A stretch of DNA of 64,000 nt, taken from positions 3,690,501 through 3,754,500 of the forward strand of contig NC_037642.1 in the NCBI RefSeq assembly GCF_003254395.2, in the 5' to 3' direction. Shown here piece by piece: positions 37,447 to 50,560 of the stretch. The position numbers and the translations under genes were made by a program. The notes beneath the pieces are model-generated. The model saw nothing but the letters and a program-made list of their open reading frames with translations. It ran no database searches and was not told the origin of the DNA. The first letter of the stretch is position 1. Every line of letters begins with the position of its first letter. The stretch comes from Apis mellifera. Lineage: Eukaryota; Arthropoda; Insecta; Hymenoptera; Apidae.

Positions 37447-38290
37447 CAGTATGTCGTAGTAAAGCCATGGAGTAGTTAGTGAAAAGAAGCAAGTTATCGG
37501 ATTTAATGTAAAAGTGAGGGAAAAAGAGAAAAACGAGAGTAACACGCGAACGTGACCAGTGGCTCGGTCACGAAGATACTTTTTGTTCCAGGGCGCGTGT
37601 TTTCGCGCGATGTTTATCGGCCCTGTGATTAACACGTGAAAGTTGCTTGTACGATTTTTTTTTTACTCGTTGCGATTTTTTTCCCTTTTTTTTTAACAGG
37701 AATTCGTCGAGTAAATTTATTTTGTAACCATGCACGGTCAAATTTTTTTTAATTGTATAAACGTTAGAGGCGCGAACGTGGAAGAGTTGCAGATAGGAAA
37801 ATTAAAACGTATACACACGATGTATATAAGCATCGATAAATCAGAGAGAAAGCCTTCGACGATCGTAAAGTATTGAGAAGTTGCGCGAAACGCGTTATAG
37901 TTTATGAACACAGCGATAAATCACGCGGGTCTACGACCGAGGAAAAACGTCTCGTCGTTTCACGGAAAAACCATTATGCCTTGGAAGCTTACACTTTATT
38001 TCCCTCCACCGGTAAATGTAGCGGACAGGTTGCTCCTCGATTCTTTTGAAATCTTTATTTGTCCACGTACGTCGATATACAGTTTTATAGCACAAGGAAC
38101 AAAAGACGAGGAGCGATTTGCCGTCGATTCTCTTCCTCGAAAATTCATTCTCCGTTTCGATACGTTTCGAGTCGTCGCGATAGAATGTTGTGCGTATGTA
38201 AACAGTTTTAGCAATAGTTAACAGTAAGATCGTGCTTATCAACACGTTCCCTTGTTATGGATCAGTTCCTCGGTTAAAGGAGAATGTAAA
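37447..38290. other. CpG-containing island
   Basis: Raised CpG (GCGCGTGTTTTCGCGCG near 37592; many CGA/TCG words to 38230). Plus frame 37904-38221 and minus frame 37931-38245, each about 105 codons, lie opposite each other. Neither is recognisable. Possibly regulatory. Confidence 0.35.
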
Positions 38291-38740
38291 TAAATAAGAT
38301 CGTATCTACATACATCCAATGAGTATAAATATATTTTGTATTTTAAATACTCTTGTGTTAAACTCTCGTTTATTAAACTTGTATTCATAATTAATTAAAT
38401 TTCCATTTCGCAAGAGCAACAACTGGAGCCGGAACTGTCATAATGTTCTACAACTCATTCATATTCCCCAATCTCCGGGACTTAACCTTAATCCCATTCA
38501 TCCCCTTAACTCGATCCCCATCTTTCATTATCAATCACTCCACCAGCTCATTTATTTCCTCTCTTCATATCCTCATATTCTTTCAATTTTCTCCTTTCCA
38601 CGCTTATACTATAATAATTCTGTTGTTGGGTAATCTCTGAAAAATTATCAACTTCTACGTAATATTGAAAGAATAGAGCGGCTTGAAAAAGAGCTGGCCA
38701 TCCTTTAACAGATACTTATAAGCCTACATCAGTTGTATCA
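38291..38740. other. AT-rich then pyrimidine-rich stretch
   Basis: 38441-38615 is pyrimidine-rich on the plus strand, giving a Ser/Pro/Ile/Phe-rich 65-codon frame. Nothing coding is supported. Confidence 0.5.
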
Positions 38741-39110
38741 ACGGTTAAAAGCCGACAATTCCTCTTCCCTTTTCATAAAATGATCTTTAGTCGAGGGAGA
38801 TCGAGTGTACCATCCGCTCTTATAGGCGGCCATCCTCGAGAAGATGGGAAAAAAGATAAAAAAAAAAAAAGGAAGCGGACGGGCTAAATGGCGGTGGAGC
38901 ATGAAGGGTGGTGGAGAAAACTAGAAATTTGAGTGGAATGCTATGCGAATGCGGGACACGGAATGCAAATGGACAATAAACCGGCCTCGTCCAACGTCTG
39001 CTAACGATATATTACCGGTGACACCGGTAGTTTTAGTTTATGCTGCATAAGAATCGTGTCAAAAGTCTTCTGGATTCTTGCTAAGCGGATCTAACTTCGT
39101 TTAAATCCCT
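38741..39110. promoter_or_regulatory. Candidate enhancer with POU, Sox-like and ACCGGT sites
   Basis: Within about 70 bases lie ATGCAAAT (octamer, 38963-38970), ACAATAA (Sox-like, 38973-38979) and a 17-base palindrome carrying two ACCGGT cores (39013-39029). ACCGGT resembles the Grainyhead/CP2 core. The segment is GC-balanced against AT-rich flanks. Each motif alone is common, so the call rests on clustering. Confidence 0.25.
39013..39029. repeat. 17-base palindrome TACCGGTGACACCGGTA
   Basis: TACCGGTG and CACCGGTA are exact reverse complements around a single A. Two ACCGGT cores, each itself palindromic, are spaced ten bases apart, one helical turn. Confidence 0.85.
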
Positions 39111-41329
39111 TCCTTCGTTTATTTTCTTTTTTTTTCTTTGTGATTGATTTATAAATATATATAAAACTTATCATGACGAAAGACATATCGATAAAATCGT
39201 ATAATATTGATTAATTAATCCTTTTTACTTCGTTTTAATTTTTAAATTTTGTATTCATACGAAATAATGATTTAAAATTTGTAAGAATTTAGGGAAAAAA
39301 TAATGAATTGTCTATTTCTTGTAATTTAAAATGTTCTTATTTAAAAATCTAAAAAAAAAATCTGTGAATTTAATTTATAATCGGTTATTTCATGAATGAA
39401 ATCGAGTGCATAGCAGCAAATGGAATTATCATTTACTTTATTGATTTTATATTCCATTAATGTATATATATATACGTACTCTCTATTCACCTTTCATTTT
39501 ACGTTCAATAAACGCGTGAGATTGTTATTACGATCTTTAATTAATTCCAACCATTTTTGCCATAGTTTGCAATTCAAGATTCTTTTTAATTATATTAATA
39601 CCAGAAGTGAAATGGAGCTGGTAGAACGCAATATGGTTCATTACGTGGAAAGAATAATACGGCACAAAGCCGTTATTCGAACGCGACAAAAATGCGAGTA
39701 TGATGAAAGTTGTGTTGAGGTTGGCGTGAGGAGGTTGCCTCGAGAGAATGAAATGACGAAAGTACTTAGGCGCTATTTCATTCATCTGATTGTTAGGTTG
39801 AACAATTACGGGTTTGAATGATGAATAAGTACGGTTACTTATAATTTTCTGATGATTATTTTAGATACAATCTTTTAATGCGGAATTTGTTTCCTCGATA
39901 AAGAAGATATTTGTGCTATTTTAATTTCTAACTATTATTATAATTAAGACCGTTTAATATTATTTATCCTTTTTTCTTTCAATCCTAAAATTAAATCCTT
40001 ACTCTTCCATTATTTGCTTTTATTGCTTTAATTCCAGTATATCTAATATATTTCAAATAATTTTTATGCATTCTGTATTATTATTTGATTGAAATATTTG
40101 CAATATTAAATAATTAATGACTAATAAGAAATACTTAAAATTAATAATAAATTTGTACATTCTCTATCTAGATCAGTCCATTATTTTAAGAAAGAGTAGA
40201 ATAAAAAAAATATATATTATGAAAGAATTTATGATGACTTACAATTAATTTATTGTACCATTTCACAAATCGCGTGTATTAATCTTGATGTTATCAAAAA
40301 GACTGCCAGAAAAACAGGAAGATCGATAACAATAGTATATTTCCTAATTTTAATTTTAGCATACGTATAATATATTTGATTATTAAATTCAAGTCAAGTA
40401 ATGAGAAAAGTTTTTAAAAAATATCTAACCTATTTATTTTTTCAATACTTATACAATACTTTTAGAAAGTTATTTTATTCAAGTATACTTGGCAGGAATA
40501 ATGAAAGCAGTGTCAATATAAATGATAATTTTCTAAAATTGAATTCACTTCTTTCTTCAATGTATTAAACATTGTTTTATACGATGGTACATAATGCATA
40601 AAGTGTAAAGTATAATAAATGTAAATGATAATTTACGTAAATAAATTTATTTTATTAAAAATAAAAATATGAATTCAATTTGAAGTTTAATTCCACTTCC
40701 TTTATCATTTCATGAAATTTTATTGCTTTCATGTAGTAAAAGATCCCTTGTAAGGAATAAATTTCTTCTTGCTGTCTTGAATTTGATATATATCTATAAT
40801 AAGAATGAAAATGTGCGTTACACCATTAAATTTTAAATGCAAAATAGAAGAATGTTGTGAAACAAATGAATTTCTAATAACCAATTTGAAATTATAATTA
40901 TAAATGTATACATATTTTTGTATTTTATTGTACATATACATACATATATATATCAATAACATAGAATCTGGAATCTTTAATCTAATTAATAAATAAAAAT
41001 AAATTTATTTTTTTCATAAATATTTAACATTTATTTAAAAAAAGAATTAATTATCTAGTTATAAAATTTTCAATTCATAATTTAAATAGTCTTCTACAAT
41101 AAGAAAATATTATTCATCTTCAGTTGAAATATGTATGAATTAAAAAAAATGTGTAATGAAAGTAATTAATCCATCACCGTGTAATAAAATTTAATCAGAA
41201 ATAGTATTTCACACCTTTGAAATATCTTTTACACGAAATGTAAATGTGTAACAACTCTTTCTTCTTGTATCACGTATAGGAAATTAACATATATAAATTT
41301 CATATGTATGTGCATAATAAATCAACCTT
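39111..41329. other. AT-rich stretch with one unassigned frame
   Basis: AT-rich DNA broken by a balanced patch at 39600-39830 within the plus frame 39420-39821. TATATATATA occurs near 39463-39473, and ATACATATATATAT near 40940. No other feature. Confidence 0.55.
39420..39821 (+). other. Unassigned 133-codon open frame
   Basis: The first half is hydrophobic and AT-driven. The second half, from an internal Met near 39611, is charged and balanced (ELVERNMVHYVERIIRHK...), looking more protein-like than most frames here. It ends with a normal stop at 39821. The opposite strand is also open for 82 codons, which lowers the odds of real coding. No family recognised. Confidence 0.15.
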
Positions 41330-41610
41330 GGCAAATCTTTCGCATAGATTGGCTTGATTTATATTGCGTTCGTTGTTGCCTTTTCCACGATAAACAAGAT
41401 TCTATCGAGTAGATTTAGTGCATTTTAATTGAAGCACTTGTGGCACTTTTTGCGAGCCACAATTCCATCGTCGAGACGGTTTAATTTGCCTCGGTGATCT
41501 CTCGCTGTAAATCATTACGTGGCAATTGCACTTGCTTTAATAAACTTCCAATCTAACGTGGATATTGATATCGTTGAAGGCAACGAGCTCGTGGACAGCG
41601 CAATTCGTTA
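41330..41610. other. GC-balanced island, candidate conserved element
   Basis: A sharply bounded patch of balanced composition in AT-rich DNA, with homeodomain-type TTTAATTG words and a TTGTGGC/GCCACAA inverted repeat (41438-41444 and 41456-41462, 11-base loop). It lacks long frames, so an enhancer or conserved non-coding element is more likely than an exon. Confidence 0.3.
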
Positions 41611-43329
41611 TTATTTTATTTATGCTTATGATAAAGAAAAATATGCACAGTACTCGAGAAATAGTAGAGATAATAGAATCGTAGAGTTTTAAGTTTTCTT
41701 CTAACAAAAAATATTACGAAGCATAAAAAATTCTGGACACAAAATTTCTAATGAACTTACTACAATGATAAAATAACTTTGAAAAAGTTATTTAGACAAG
41801 GAAAAATATATTTTTCAAGAGAATTTTGACTGAAAAGTTGAAACATTACTTCTTTTCATCCTTTCTATTTTATTTTTATTATATTTAATCGAATATATCA
41901 ATGACAATATGACGAAATATCGATTAACATTACATCAATACCATTTTTCTCGCATACTTTTCTGTTCTTTTTGTTCTAGTATACTCTTCTCTAAAAAGAA
42001 TGGTAATCGAAAATAAAGTAAATGTGAGTCTCGGAAGACAGAGTAAATGTGAATGTTTTCAATGATTCCAATGGTATAGGGATTTTAGTGATTCAAAGGA
42101 ATCTTTTTCAAAGGGCACGTTTCCAAAGATCAGCATTTTAGGTAGAAACCACCTGAGGAATAAACTATTTCGATGTCTTAAAGTCTTATGGAACATGCTT
42201 TTATCATCGATGAACGTGCACGAATTATTTAACTTTATCGAAGAAGATCGAATGTTTCAATTAAAATGCACTCTCTTGCATGTCACCATCTTTTTTAATA
42301 GATTCACAGATTAAAAACTCACGCGATGGTAATTACCGTAACGATCAGAATATTGGAATCTATGTTTCTTTCTTCATTTTTTAGAAAATTGTTTGAACAT
42401 TTATTTATTAAATCATAAACAGTTTAAATTTAAAAATTCTAACTTAAGCCTTATATAAATATTCAGATATTATAATTGTTTTATTAAAATTAATAAAATT
42501 CAAAATTTATTACCTTCAATATCAATCATACTAACTGAAGTAACAAGAGTTTCAACGAGTCGCAAAATTAAGGAGCGAGAGGTGACACGACAAATTTATC
42601 AACATTATTTTCGTGGAAAATCATAAGTCGTTTCATAACATTGCCAAATGTATGTATTGCTACACGAGTTGTTTGGTATTCGAGCACGGTGAGTATTTTA
42701 ATGCGATTATGGTAACGTATGTTGCGTAGTGATATCAACGGTACGTCACAGCTTGGTACATGCTATTGCCTTGTCCACAGATTGAGAGGATTGAATATGT
42801 AACGACTTCACTCTGCTCAGAATGTCAAGAAGGAAAATTGGAATCTGCCAGAATTGTCGGAAACGACAATTCTTCTTATCCTATCAAGTAATTTTTCTGA
42901 TTAAACGTTATTACTTCCTGCTCGCGAAGATTAATACATAACTTTCACACAAATAGTATTTCGTTTATAGTAATAAGAAAATATATATTTCAACTATTAT
43001 AAAAATTTACATAGATCTTAGTGATTTATTATTTAAAATACCATGTTTTCTTTTTAATAAAAAAAAATTATCACAATCTACGCGAAAGAAAGATAGTATT
43101 CGTAATAAAATATAAAATTTATTATTTTTCAATGCAAATAAGACGTGCTATAATTATCCTATACGTAATTATTCCACTTTGTCGGATTCTATTCTCTGAC
43201 CACCTGTTTTTCATAATAATATACATAATACAGTAAACTTTACTATTTCGTCTAGAGTATCCTAAGAAAAAATATTCAAGAAAAATATTACTTGAAAACG
43301 TTCCATATTCATCCAGATATTCCTATTCA
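41611..43329. other. AT-rich stretch with a balanced patch
   Basis: AT-rich, with 42540-42900 more balanced. That patch holds the GAAA-loop hairpin at 42850-42873 and a donor-like ACG|GTGAGT near 42686. No exon can be bounded. Confidence 0.5.
42850..42873. repeat. 10-bp perfect hairpin with GAAA tetraloop
   Basis: AGAATTGTCG (42850-42859) and CGACAATTCT (42864-42873) pair perfectly around GAAA (42860-42863). GAAA is a GNRA tetraloop, which is especially stable in RNA. The stem is closed by G-C. It is too short to be a microRNA precursor without longer flanking pairing, which I do not see clearly. Confidence 0.8.
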
Positions 43330-43800
43330 TCAAGTTCACTTACCCCTCTTTCTCTCGCTTGTATCACAAGCCCAATTTCCCAATAGGGCCTGATGCCACA
43401 AATGCTCGCCCATAAATGCCGACTTTGCGGTTAATCTCTCCGAAAGACCGATACATATCCGGTGTACGATCGCGGAATCGGCCGGTGTCGGCGTATCTCG
43501 GTTTGGTCGGCTTCTACGGTTGGAAGTATGCGTGCTTGCATGCAAATATTTAATTAAAGCGGCGGTAGTGGCGGGCGGCATATGTGCTCGTACCCGCTGT
43601 GTCCGCGCGTCTACGCCCGTGGGGGTGGCTACAGTAAATATATGATTATGCATGAGCCTCGCTGGTGCTGAGTGCACTTTGACAGCCGCGTTGGCACGCC
43701 GCCGTATTAACTCGGCCACGTGCTCCGTGAATTATGACATTTTATCGAAAAGGAACGGAATCAAGTTAGGCCCGAAAACCCGTTCGATTTGCTCTTCGAT
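43330..43800. promoter_or_regulatory. GC-rich island with POU/homeodomain sites
   Basis: This island contains ATGCAAAT (43540-43547), the palindrome TTTAATTAAA (43549-43558) and ATTATGCATGAG near 43645. The spacing of octamer and TAATTA core, one base apart, suits a POU-homeodomain site. A 127-codon minus frame (43336-43719) crosses the whole island, rich in Ala/Arg/Thr with no motif I know. A conserved enhancer is the preferred reading, with an exon as the alternative. Confidence 0.3.
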
Positions 43801-45879
43801 TGCTTCTCAATACTGGAAAAGAAAGAATTGAAGAGATGTAATATAATTCGTTTGAATCAGTTTGCAAATTGTTATACGAAATCTCTTGACAACATTTCTG
43901 TGTGATTAATATTTGCTTGTGATTTAATTGAATATCTATCAGAATGAGCGGTATTTAATAATAAAGATTTTTAATTTCTTTCACATTTAATTGCATTCGA
44001 AATCTGTAATTGAAATTTTCTTTGAAAAAGATAAATTGTCATTATGTATGTAGAGAGAGAGAGAGAGAGAGAGAGAGAAGAATAGAAATTTTCATACGTA
44101 CATTGCGTTTTATTGCCGTTTACGGGATGCATGTTTCTGCGAAACGTTCAATTCCGTTGATATTAAAGGAAGCTGGATGAGCGTGATCTCGAGGAATCGC
44201 TGGAATTTCACAAGACACGCAGTCAGCTGTTATATTTCCGCCAATGGCGTCTTTGAAGTTTCAAATCATGCCCGGATGGGAATGTTTGTAAGATGGTTGC
44301 TCAACTGGCAGTTTAGACTTTCGTTCAAACAATGTAGCAGAGCGCAAATAACAATGAAATTTAGAGGACAACGTTTCGTTGTGAAAGAGAATGAACGTAT
44401 TCGTAAAGATATGAGGATACATTCTCATCGTTGAAGAATTTTCGATTACGAGACAAAGGAAACATTTTGTAAAAGATTCTATAAAGAAATGAGTATGTTT
44501 TTAAGATAAATAGATAATATATATATATATGAATGAAACAGTATGTATTTCGTATATTTTTCAATATTTTGTACGTCAAATTATTTAAAAATTTAAAATC
44601 CAGTGAAAAAACAACATTGAACGCTATCCTTGTGATTAATATTTGCTTTTGAAAATATTTATTTATTCGAAACCCATCAAAATGAGCAATATGCAGTAAC
44701 AATATATGCAATTTTCAATATGTAACAATGCAGAGAAAATGAATGTTTAATATCAGTTTAGTATCATTACTATCTCTGCTGACAATCATTGTCCTTTTTT
44801 ACAATATTTTGTTATAATCTATTCATAAAACGTTATTAATTTTATATGCCAAAAAAAAAATGTAACAGAGACAATTAAAATAAAAATTAAACAATTAAAT
44901 AATTCTACAAAATTATAAATTACAAAGATACATATACGTTCATTCAGTAATGCTAGTACACTTGTAAAGAATCATTTAAAATAAATATATTTTAAGTATA
45001 TTATTTTAAAATCACAAAATAATGAAATCTCTTAATAAATTTGAATAATAAATACATATTAAATAACAAAGGGATTATAGTTTCAAAAATTTTTTAAATT
45101 AATATCTAAATAACTCATACTTGAAATAAATTTGAGATACATTTCACATTGCCAATTTCATTTGAAAAGTCGTCAGGTTCCCATAATCTACCCTCTATTT
45201 ATGAACTAGCATATATTGAACGTTGGTGGTACGTATATTACGGTAACATAAATTTATGAACGTGAAAGACATCTAAAGAAGTTGAAGAATTCGCGATTCG
45301 TTATATCTGAAAGCTATTACACCCGCAATTTAACTTTGAAAGAATATATTCCGGATACGGGCGTGCCGGTTGAATAAAATATAAAGCACGTCTGCGAAGT
45401 TGGGGACAAATTAATAAGTACAAGAGAATGCATAATTTGAGAGTATAACGATATCTTTGAAAATTCTTTGAAAATTTTTGTTACCACAAAGTGAAATTCT
45501 TTGTTAAATTTCGTTGTGCGCATAATATGATGCATTATTAATATTTGTACATTCGTAAAATTGTTATCATAGAAAAAATTTTATGATTTTATTTTCATGA
45601 CAATTTTTATTACAAAGTTATTTATGCTTTAATTTTTTTTTTTTTCCTACCACAAGTGACAGCGATAATAACAGAAAAGCGTTAAAATGAATAAAATAAA
45701 AAAGGGGAGATAAGCATTATCATGCTTTACTTTATCATGCTTTATTTAAGCAACTATAATACGTTTAACAAACAAAATAATAAGATACACCACGACACAA
45801 GAAAATTTTTTCCTCTCGAAATATGCTTCAGTTGCTTAATTCTTGCGCACACATTTCCTTTAACCCCCGTTTAAAATAT
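43801..45879. other. AT-rich stretch with GA repeat
   Basis: AT-rich, with balanced patches at 44100-44430 and 45150-45440. Plus frame 44177-44434 (85 codons) and minus frame 44361-44711 (116 codons, Phe/Ile/Tyr-rich) are unassigned. A T13 run is near 45634-45646. Confidence 0.55.
44052..44080 (+). repeat. (AG)13 microsatellite
   Basis: Pure AG dinucleotide repeat of 27 bases followed by AG. It is a likely polymorphic marker. Confidence 0.9.
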
Positions 45880-47250
45880 TCTTTTTCACACTCGCTACTA
45901 TTCTTTAAATATTCTCACCGCGGTACGTACACATATGCATATACATATATAGCCACCTGCCACTCAACCTTTCAAACATACGTACGAAAGCATTTCTAAA
46001 ATCCTCACGTATCTCGTATTACGTTTTGCTCAAAAACTTCCCCACTTATTCATTAACGTACGTATCCACTTGTTCAAAATCTTTCATTGCACAATACAAA
46101 TAGGGAGATAATCCTTCTTTTTTCTTTTTTTTTCTTTTTTTTTTTTTTTTAATATATCCAAGTATTCTAATAAAAAAAAAATCGTTCGCTCCTCGTGAAA
46201 ATACATGCCATACTCGCTCTAATTAATATCGCGCAAAACAAAACAAAGAATGACGACCTCGTTGTAGTCGAGCAAAACTTTATAATCACTCTGCATGATA
46301 TTCCTCCTCACCCTCTCTCATCCCTCACCGGTTCACCTCCTACGTCCCCGCATATCCAACCATACGACCATTTGCGGTCTACATCTGTTCCTCTCTTCTC
46401 GTCTCTTTCTCTGGGCTGATTTACGACCTCTGCTTTTAACTATGGTCCACAGGATGTTCCTGCAATACGCGTGCATATATGTACAAAACTTGGTTACATT
46501 GGCACGTCCTACGAAGGAATCATGCAGCGATGTCTTTTTCCCTCTCTCTCTTACTTTCTCGAAAAGTTGGCGAAAATGCCAAATTTCTGAAGCAACTTGT
46601 TAAGCATCTTGCTCGCGCCAGTGTGATAAATTTGTGTGACAAACATACGAGGAAAATAAATTCTGTTTGTAATTGGAAAATGTAACATTCAAATTGGCGA
46701 GATGGATTTCCATAAAAATTCGAATGAAATTTCGATTTTTTTCGAAGGAAATAGTATCCCATCTTCGCTTCAATTCTATCGAATATAACTTTTATTTCGA
46801 CGATATCATCTGTACGTGTCGGGAAATCGTGCTCATTTCACCGATTCGATGTTTATCACGTGTCCGAGCGAAAGTGAAATTATAACTGGAGTTGGAACCG
46901 AGCGTTCATAACTCGTTTTATTAACGGCATCCAGAAGTTTCAGTGTCACCTGACCTGTTGGGAGTTTGAACTTTCCTTAGTCGAGGACGGAATCATCTGG
47001 ATCGCTTGGAATTTCAACTTGAATGCTTGCTTGTCGGAGTTCATAGCGGAGGTGTTGAGCTTAGGGGGTGAACTATTGGAGAAACTTAGGATCGAATAAG
47101 GGTGTGAAATTTTACTCGAATAATTTTAACTTTCTTTAGGGTTCTTTGTGGCGTATTGCTTTGTGTTTCAAAGGAAAAGAGAAAATGGAAAGATACGAGA
47201 AGGGGTAAAGAGGAAATTTTCAATATGCAACGGATCTCCTTTGAGAATAT
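45880..47250. other. Mixed region with T tract and moderate GC
   Basis: Includes an ATACATATGCATATACATATATA run near 45930-45951 in broken form, a T-rich tract around 46115-46150, a pyrimidine-rich patch (46290-46415) and a balanced stretch to 47100. Frames of 68-102 codons overlap on both strands at 46195-46885. None is recognised. Confidence 0.45.
46135..46150 (+). repeat. T16 homopolymer within a T/C tract
   Basis: Sixteen T at the end of a 36-base T/C run beginning near 46113. No mobile-element body adjoins it. Confidence 0.85.
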
Positions 47251-50200
47251 CTGCTGGAAAATTTTTTGGAAAGGATTTTTTTTTTTATTCCTTTGTGTCG
47301 TGTAACTAAGATGAAGTTCTATTTGAAATTTGATAAATTATTGGATTGAAATATTTTAAGATCTCCAATAATTAACATAACATTTATATCATAAAATGTT
47401 TAGAGGTTTGTAATTAATTCTAATTCTAATCTGTTTTAAATGAAATTTATTATTAATTATTATTTATTAAAATTCTATAATCTATAAATATTTTTAAATT
47501 AACAATTTTATATTTTATATTTATACATATGTATCTCGTTTTCGAAATTTTATATTGTTTTATATATTTGGAAATCAAGCAACGAGAAAAATAATTTTAT
47601 TGTACTTTGTACTTATCAAGAAAGAAATTATGGTAATTCTACATGGTGACTGGTAACGTAGTTATCAGAGACAATAAAAAATCAGGAAATGAAACAGAAA
47701 TAAAACCTGTCGTCGTAATCCTTAGATCTAAATAAAACTAAATCTTAATGGTAGTACTAAATAAACATTTCGTAATTAACTAGTAAAAAAAAGACGGAAT
47801 TGTTTAAAGTTAAAAAAGAAATATAAATTAGGAGGAAATAAAAATACTTCAGACTTTATTTCATGATTAATCGACTTCGTGCCTATGTTATTACCTTTCT
47901 GATATCATTATAATTACCATAATTTATAATAAAAGTCATATTAAAATTATTACATCATAGAATTGTAAAACAAATTTCTCCTAAATTTTTAAATTAAATA
48001 TATAAAGTAATAACAAGTACAAAGTAATAACAAATTTATTTGCTATTTAACTTTTTTCTTACAATATTTCAGATATCAAATAAAAATTATATATATTAAT
48101 AGTTTATATAAGCATACAAGATCACATTAATAAAAAACTTGATCAAACAAAGGAATTTATTAAAAAATTATAATGTTATTTGCGAAAAACAAGATTTACT
48201 ATTGAAAAAAGATTTCCTAATCATTATATCATAATTTTATCGAAAAATAATTACGAAACGTGAAAATATAACTGTTTCAATAATTTGTACAAATTTTGCT
48301 AGTATGATGGAAAAATATTAAAGTAAAAGAATGAAAGTTGGGAAGAATAAAATATGTCTCTTTGTTCCAATGACTTTTCGCGCTTTTCCTTTGAGTCTGA
48401 ATTCTTGGTTAAGCCTTCATGCATAATGAGATTTATCTTTGACTTTGAATGACGACCAGCAGACATCGAATCAAAGGGAAACTACGAATAATTACGTTAA
48501 TACTTGCATGCCGCTTCTTCCAGGATTAAATATTTCATCCTTTCAAGTATTTTCCAGATTTTGCATTTCGAACATCCACTTCTTCTCGAGTTTCTCAGAC
48601 TCTCACTTATTCAATATTTAATTCTTCGTCAATTTTTCATCCATTGAATATTAAACCTTAATCTTTTATAATTTTGACGAAACACACTTGTAGATTTCAA
48701 AATATATCTAATATCTCTTAAATAAATTATTAAAAAAGATAAGATTTAAAAGTATACGAACAATGAATAATTAGAAAAGTAATTCTATTAGATCTAATTA
48801 GATCTTACTTCAAATGGACCTAAAATAATTTTCAAATTTTGATTTTTTAAATTAAAATTTTCACATGATGTTAGTGAAATTATTACACAATAATTATTAA
48901 GCAATATTACTCAAAAAATAAACGTAACTTTTTTTAAAACTTTATTACAAATTAGAAAAATTTTAAATTGCTATAACTTCAAAGATAATGATTTTTAATC
49001 AACGAATCGAAGATTATTGAAAGCGATAATTCCCCTTTAAAATGATTTTTGATTTATCTCGATACGACTTTCGATTCTTGAGATATCATCGTGTAAAGAA
49101 AAGGATAAACTTTATTGTTTACTAAAACTTCTCGCTTGCACCTTGTCTCACTGATCTATTCTAAACTCCAAACAAGTGACAAACGCGATTCCTGGAAGAG
49201 CATAATACGTATTTCTAGGAGAAAATGTGGGTCAGAAGGTCGCGGTTCCATTCATAATATTATTCTGTTTTAAACATTAACTTCGAGTCTTTATATCTCA
49301 ATAACTTGAGATATTCGCATGATTCAAAAAAGCATTTTAATAGTATCCTCTATTTCTTGAATATATTTTAACAATAAAATTTTTAATATTTCCTTATATT
49401 TTTTTTCATAAAATGTATTTAAAATTAAATACAAATTTCATTGTAAATTTGTCTAATCTGTTGTGTTATAAATTATATAGAGATTTAAATTTATTTAATT
49501 TTAATTTTTTTCTAACTTACAAATTAATTTTTTTAAATGAAAAATATTAATAAATATTAAAATGATAATGTAAAAAGTATGTAATCATTTTATAAATTAT
49601 ACAAATTTTTAATATCAATATATTATTATGAGAATTGAATATCGATTAGGAGTAGTTCCTAAAATTTCATATGTGTGTCAATCGTTTGATATGCTTGTTC
49701 CAGATGTATTAGTCGTGATAAATAGTTCAAAGAGTGACTCATTGGCAGCTCATCTACTAATGTCAAGCAACACAAGAAAGAGCTAATAGCACGTTTCATT
49801 GAATATTCAAGCATCCAATAATGTACATACCATTTCATAATTGTTTCATTGTATTCCTGACAAACAATGACAGGCTACCAGAGGATAATTACCTACATAT
49901 CCAATTGTTGCAATTACTGATAGCTTTCCGTCATTTAACATTCTCTCAATAAACAGGCTAGTATAACGTGAAATATTAAGAAATGAAATATAATTCGAAA
50001 TTTTTCTTCGCTCTGTCTTTTAGTTTAACTGCAATAAAATTATACTCAATAATTACATACGTGAGATTCATAAGTATTAAAAAACAGAACTTTTATGCTT
50101 ACAATTTATTGTAATAATTTTATTTTTCTTCAGACATAAAAATTTTGTCTAACATTGGATAACAATCAACTAGTTATTCATTAAACTTAATTTTAACAAT

Positions 50201-50560
50201 TCATTCAAATAATGAGTGTTTTATTAATCTTATTTAAGTAATATGCTATTATATTATATATGTAATCGAATAATTATTTAGAAACATTATTATAGAACTT
50301 AATAACATCAATACATGAATAGAAACATAAATTGTCCTTTGGGTATCATATTTCTTTCATCTACTAATTATTCAATTCATTCATAATTACTATTATCGTA
50401 ATTAATAATACATGATATGATTACGAATATTACATACATGATATTAATAATAACGAGATATAACAATAATTCTAATGCATGTAGTTGAATGTTATTAGAT
50501 TGTAAATTAAAATATTATTATTAAACCAAATATTATCAAACGTTTCTGAAAGAATTCTCA
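47251..50560. other. 3.3-kb AT-rich desert
   Basis: AT-rich, with weak balanced patches at 48360-48640, 49080-49250 and 49680-49940. No frame over about 60 codons and no repeat array or RNA gene. Confidence 0.6.

Noticed and set aside
36926..37635. Two long minus-strand frames (188 and 197 codons)
   Set aside because: They are two frames of the same pyrimidine-rich strand, made almost entirely of Ser, Phe, Leu and Pro. Length reflects lack of stop codons in a C/T tract, not coding.
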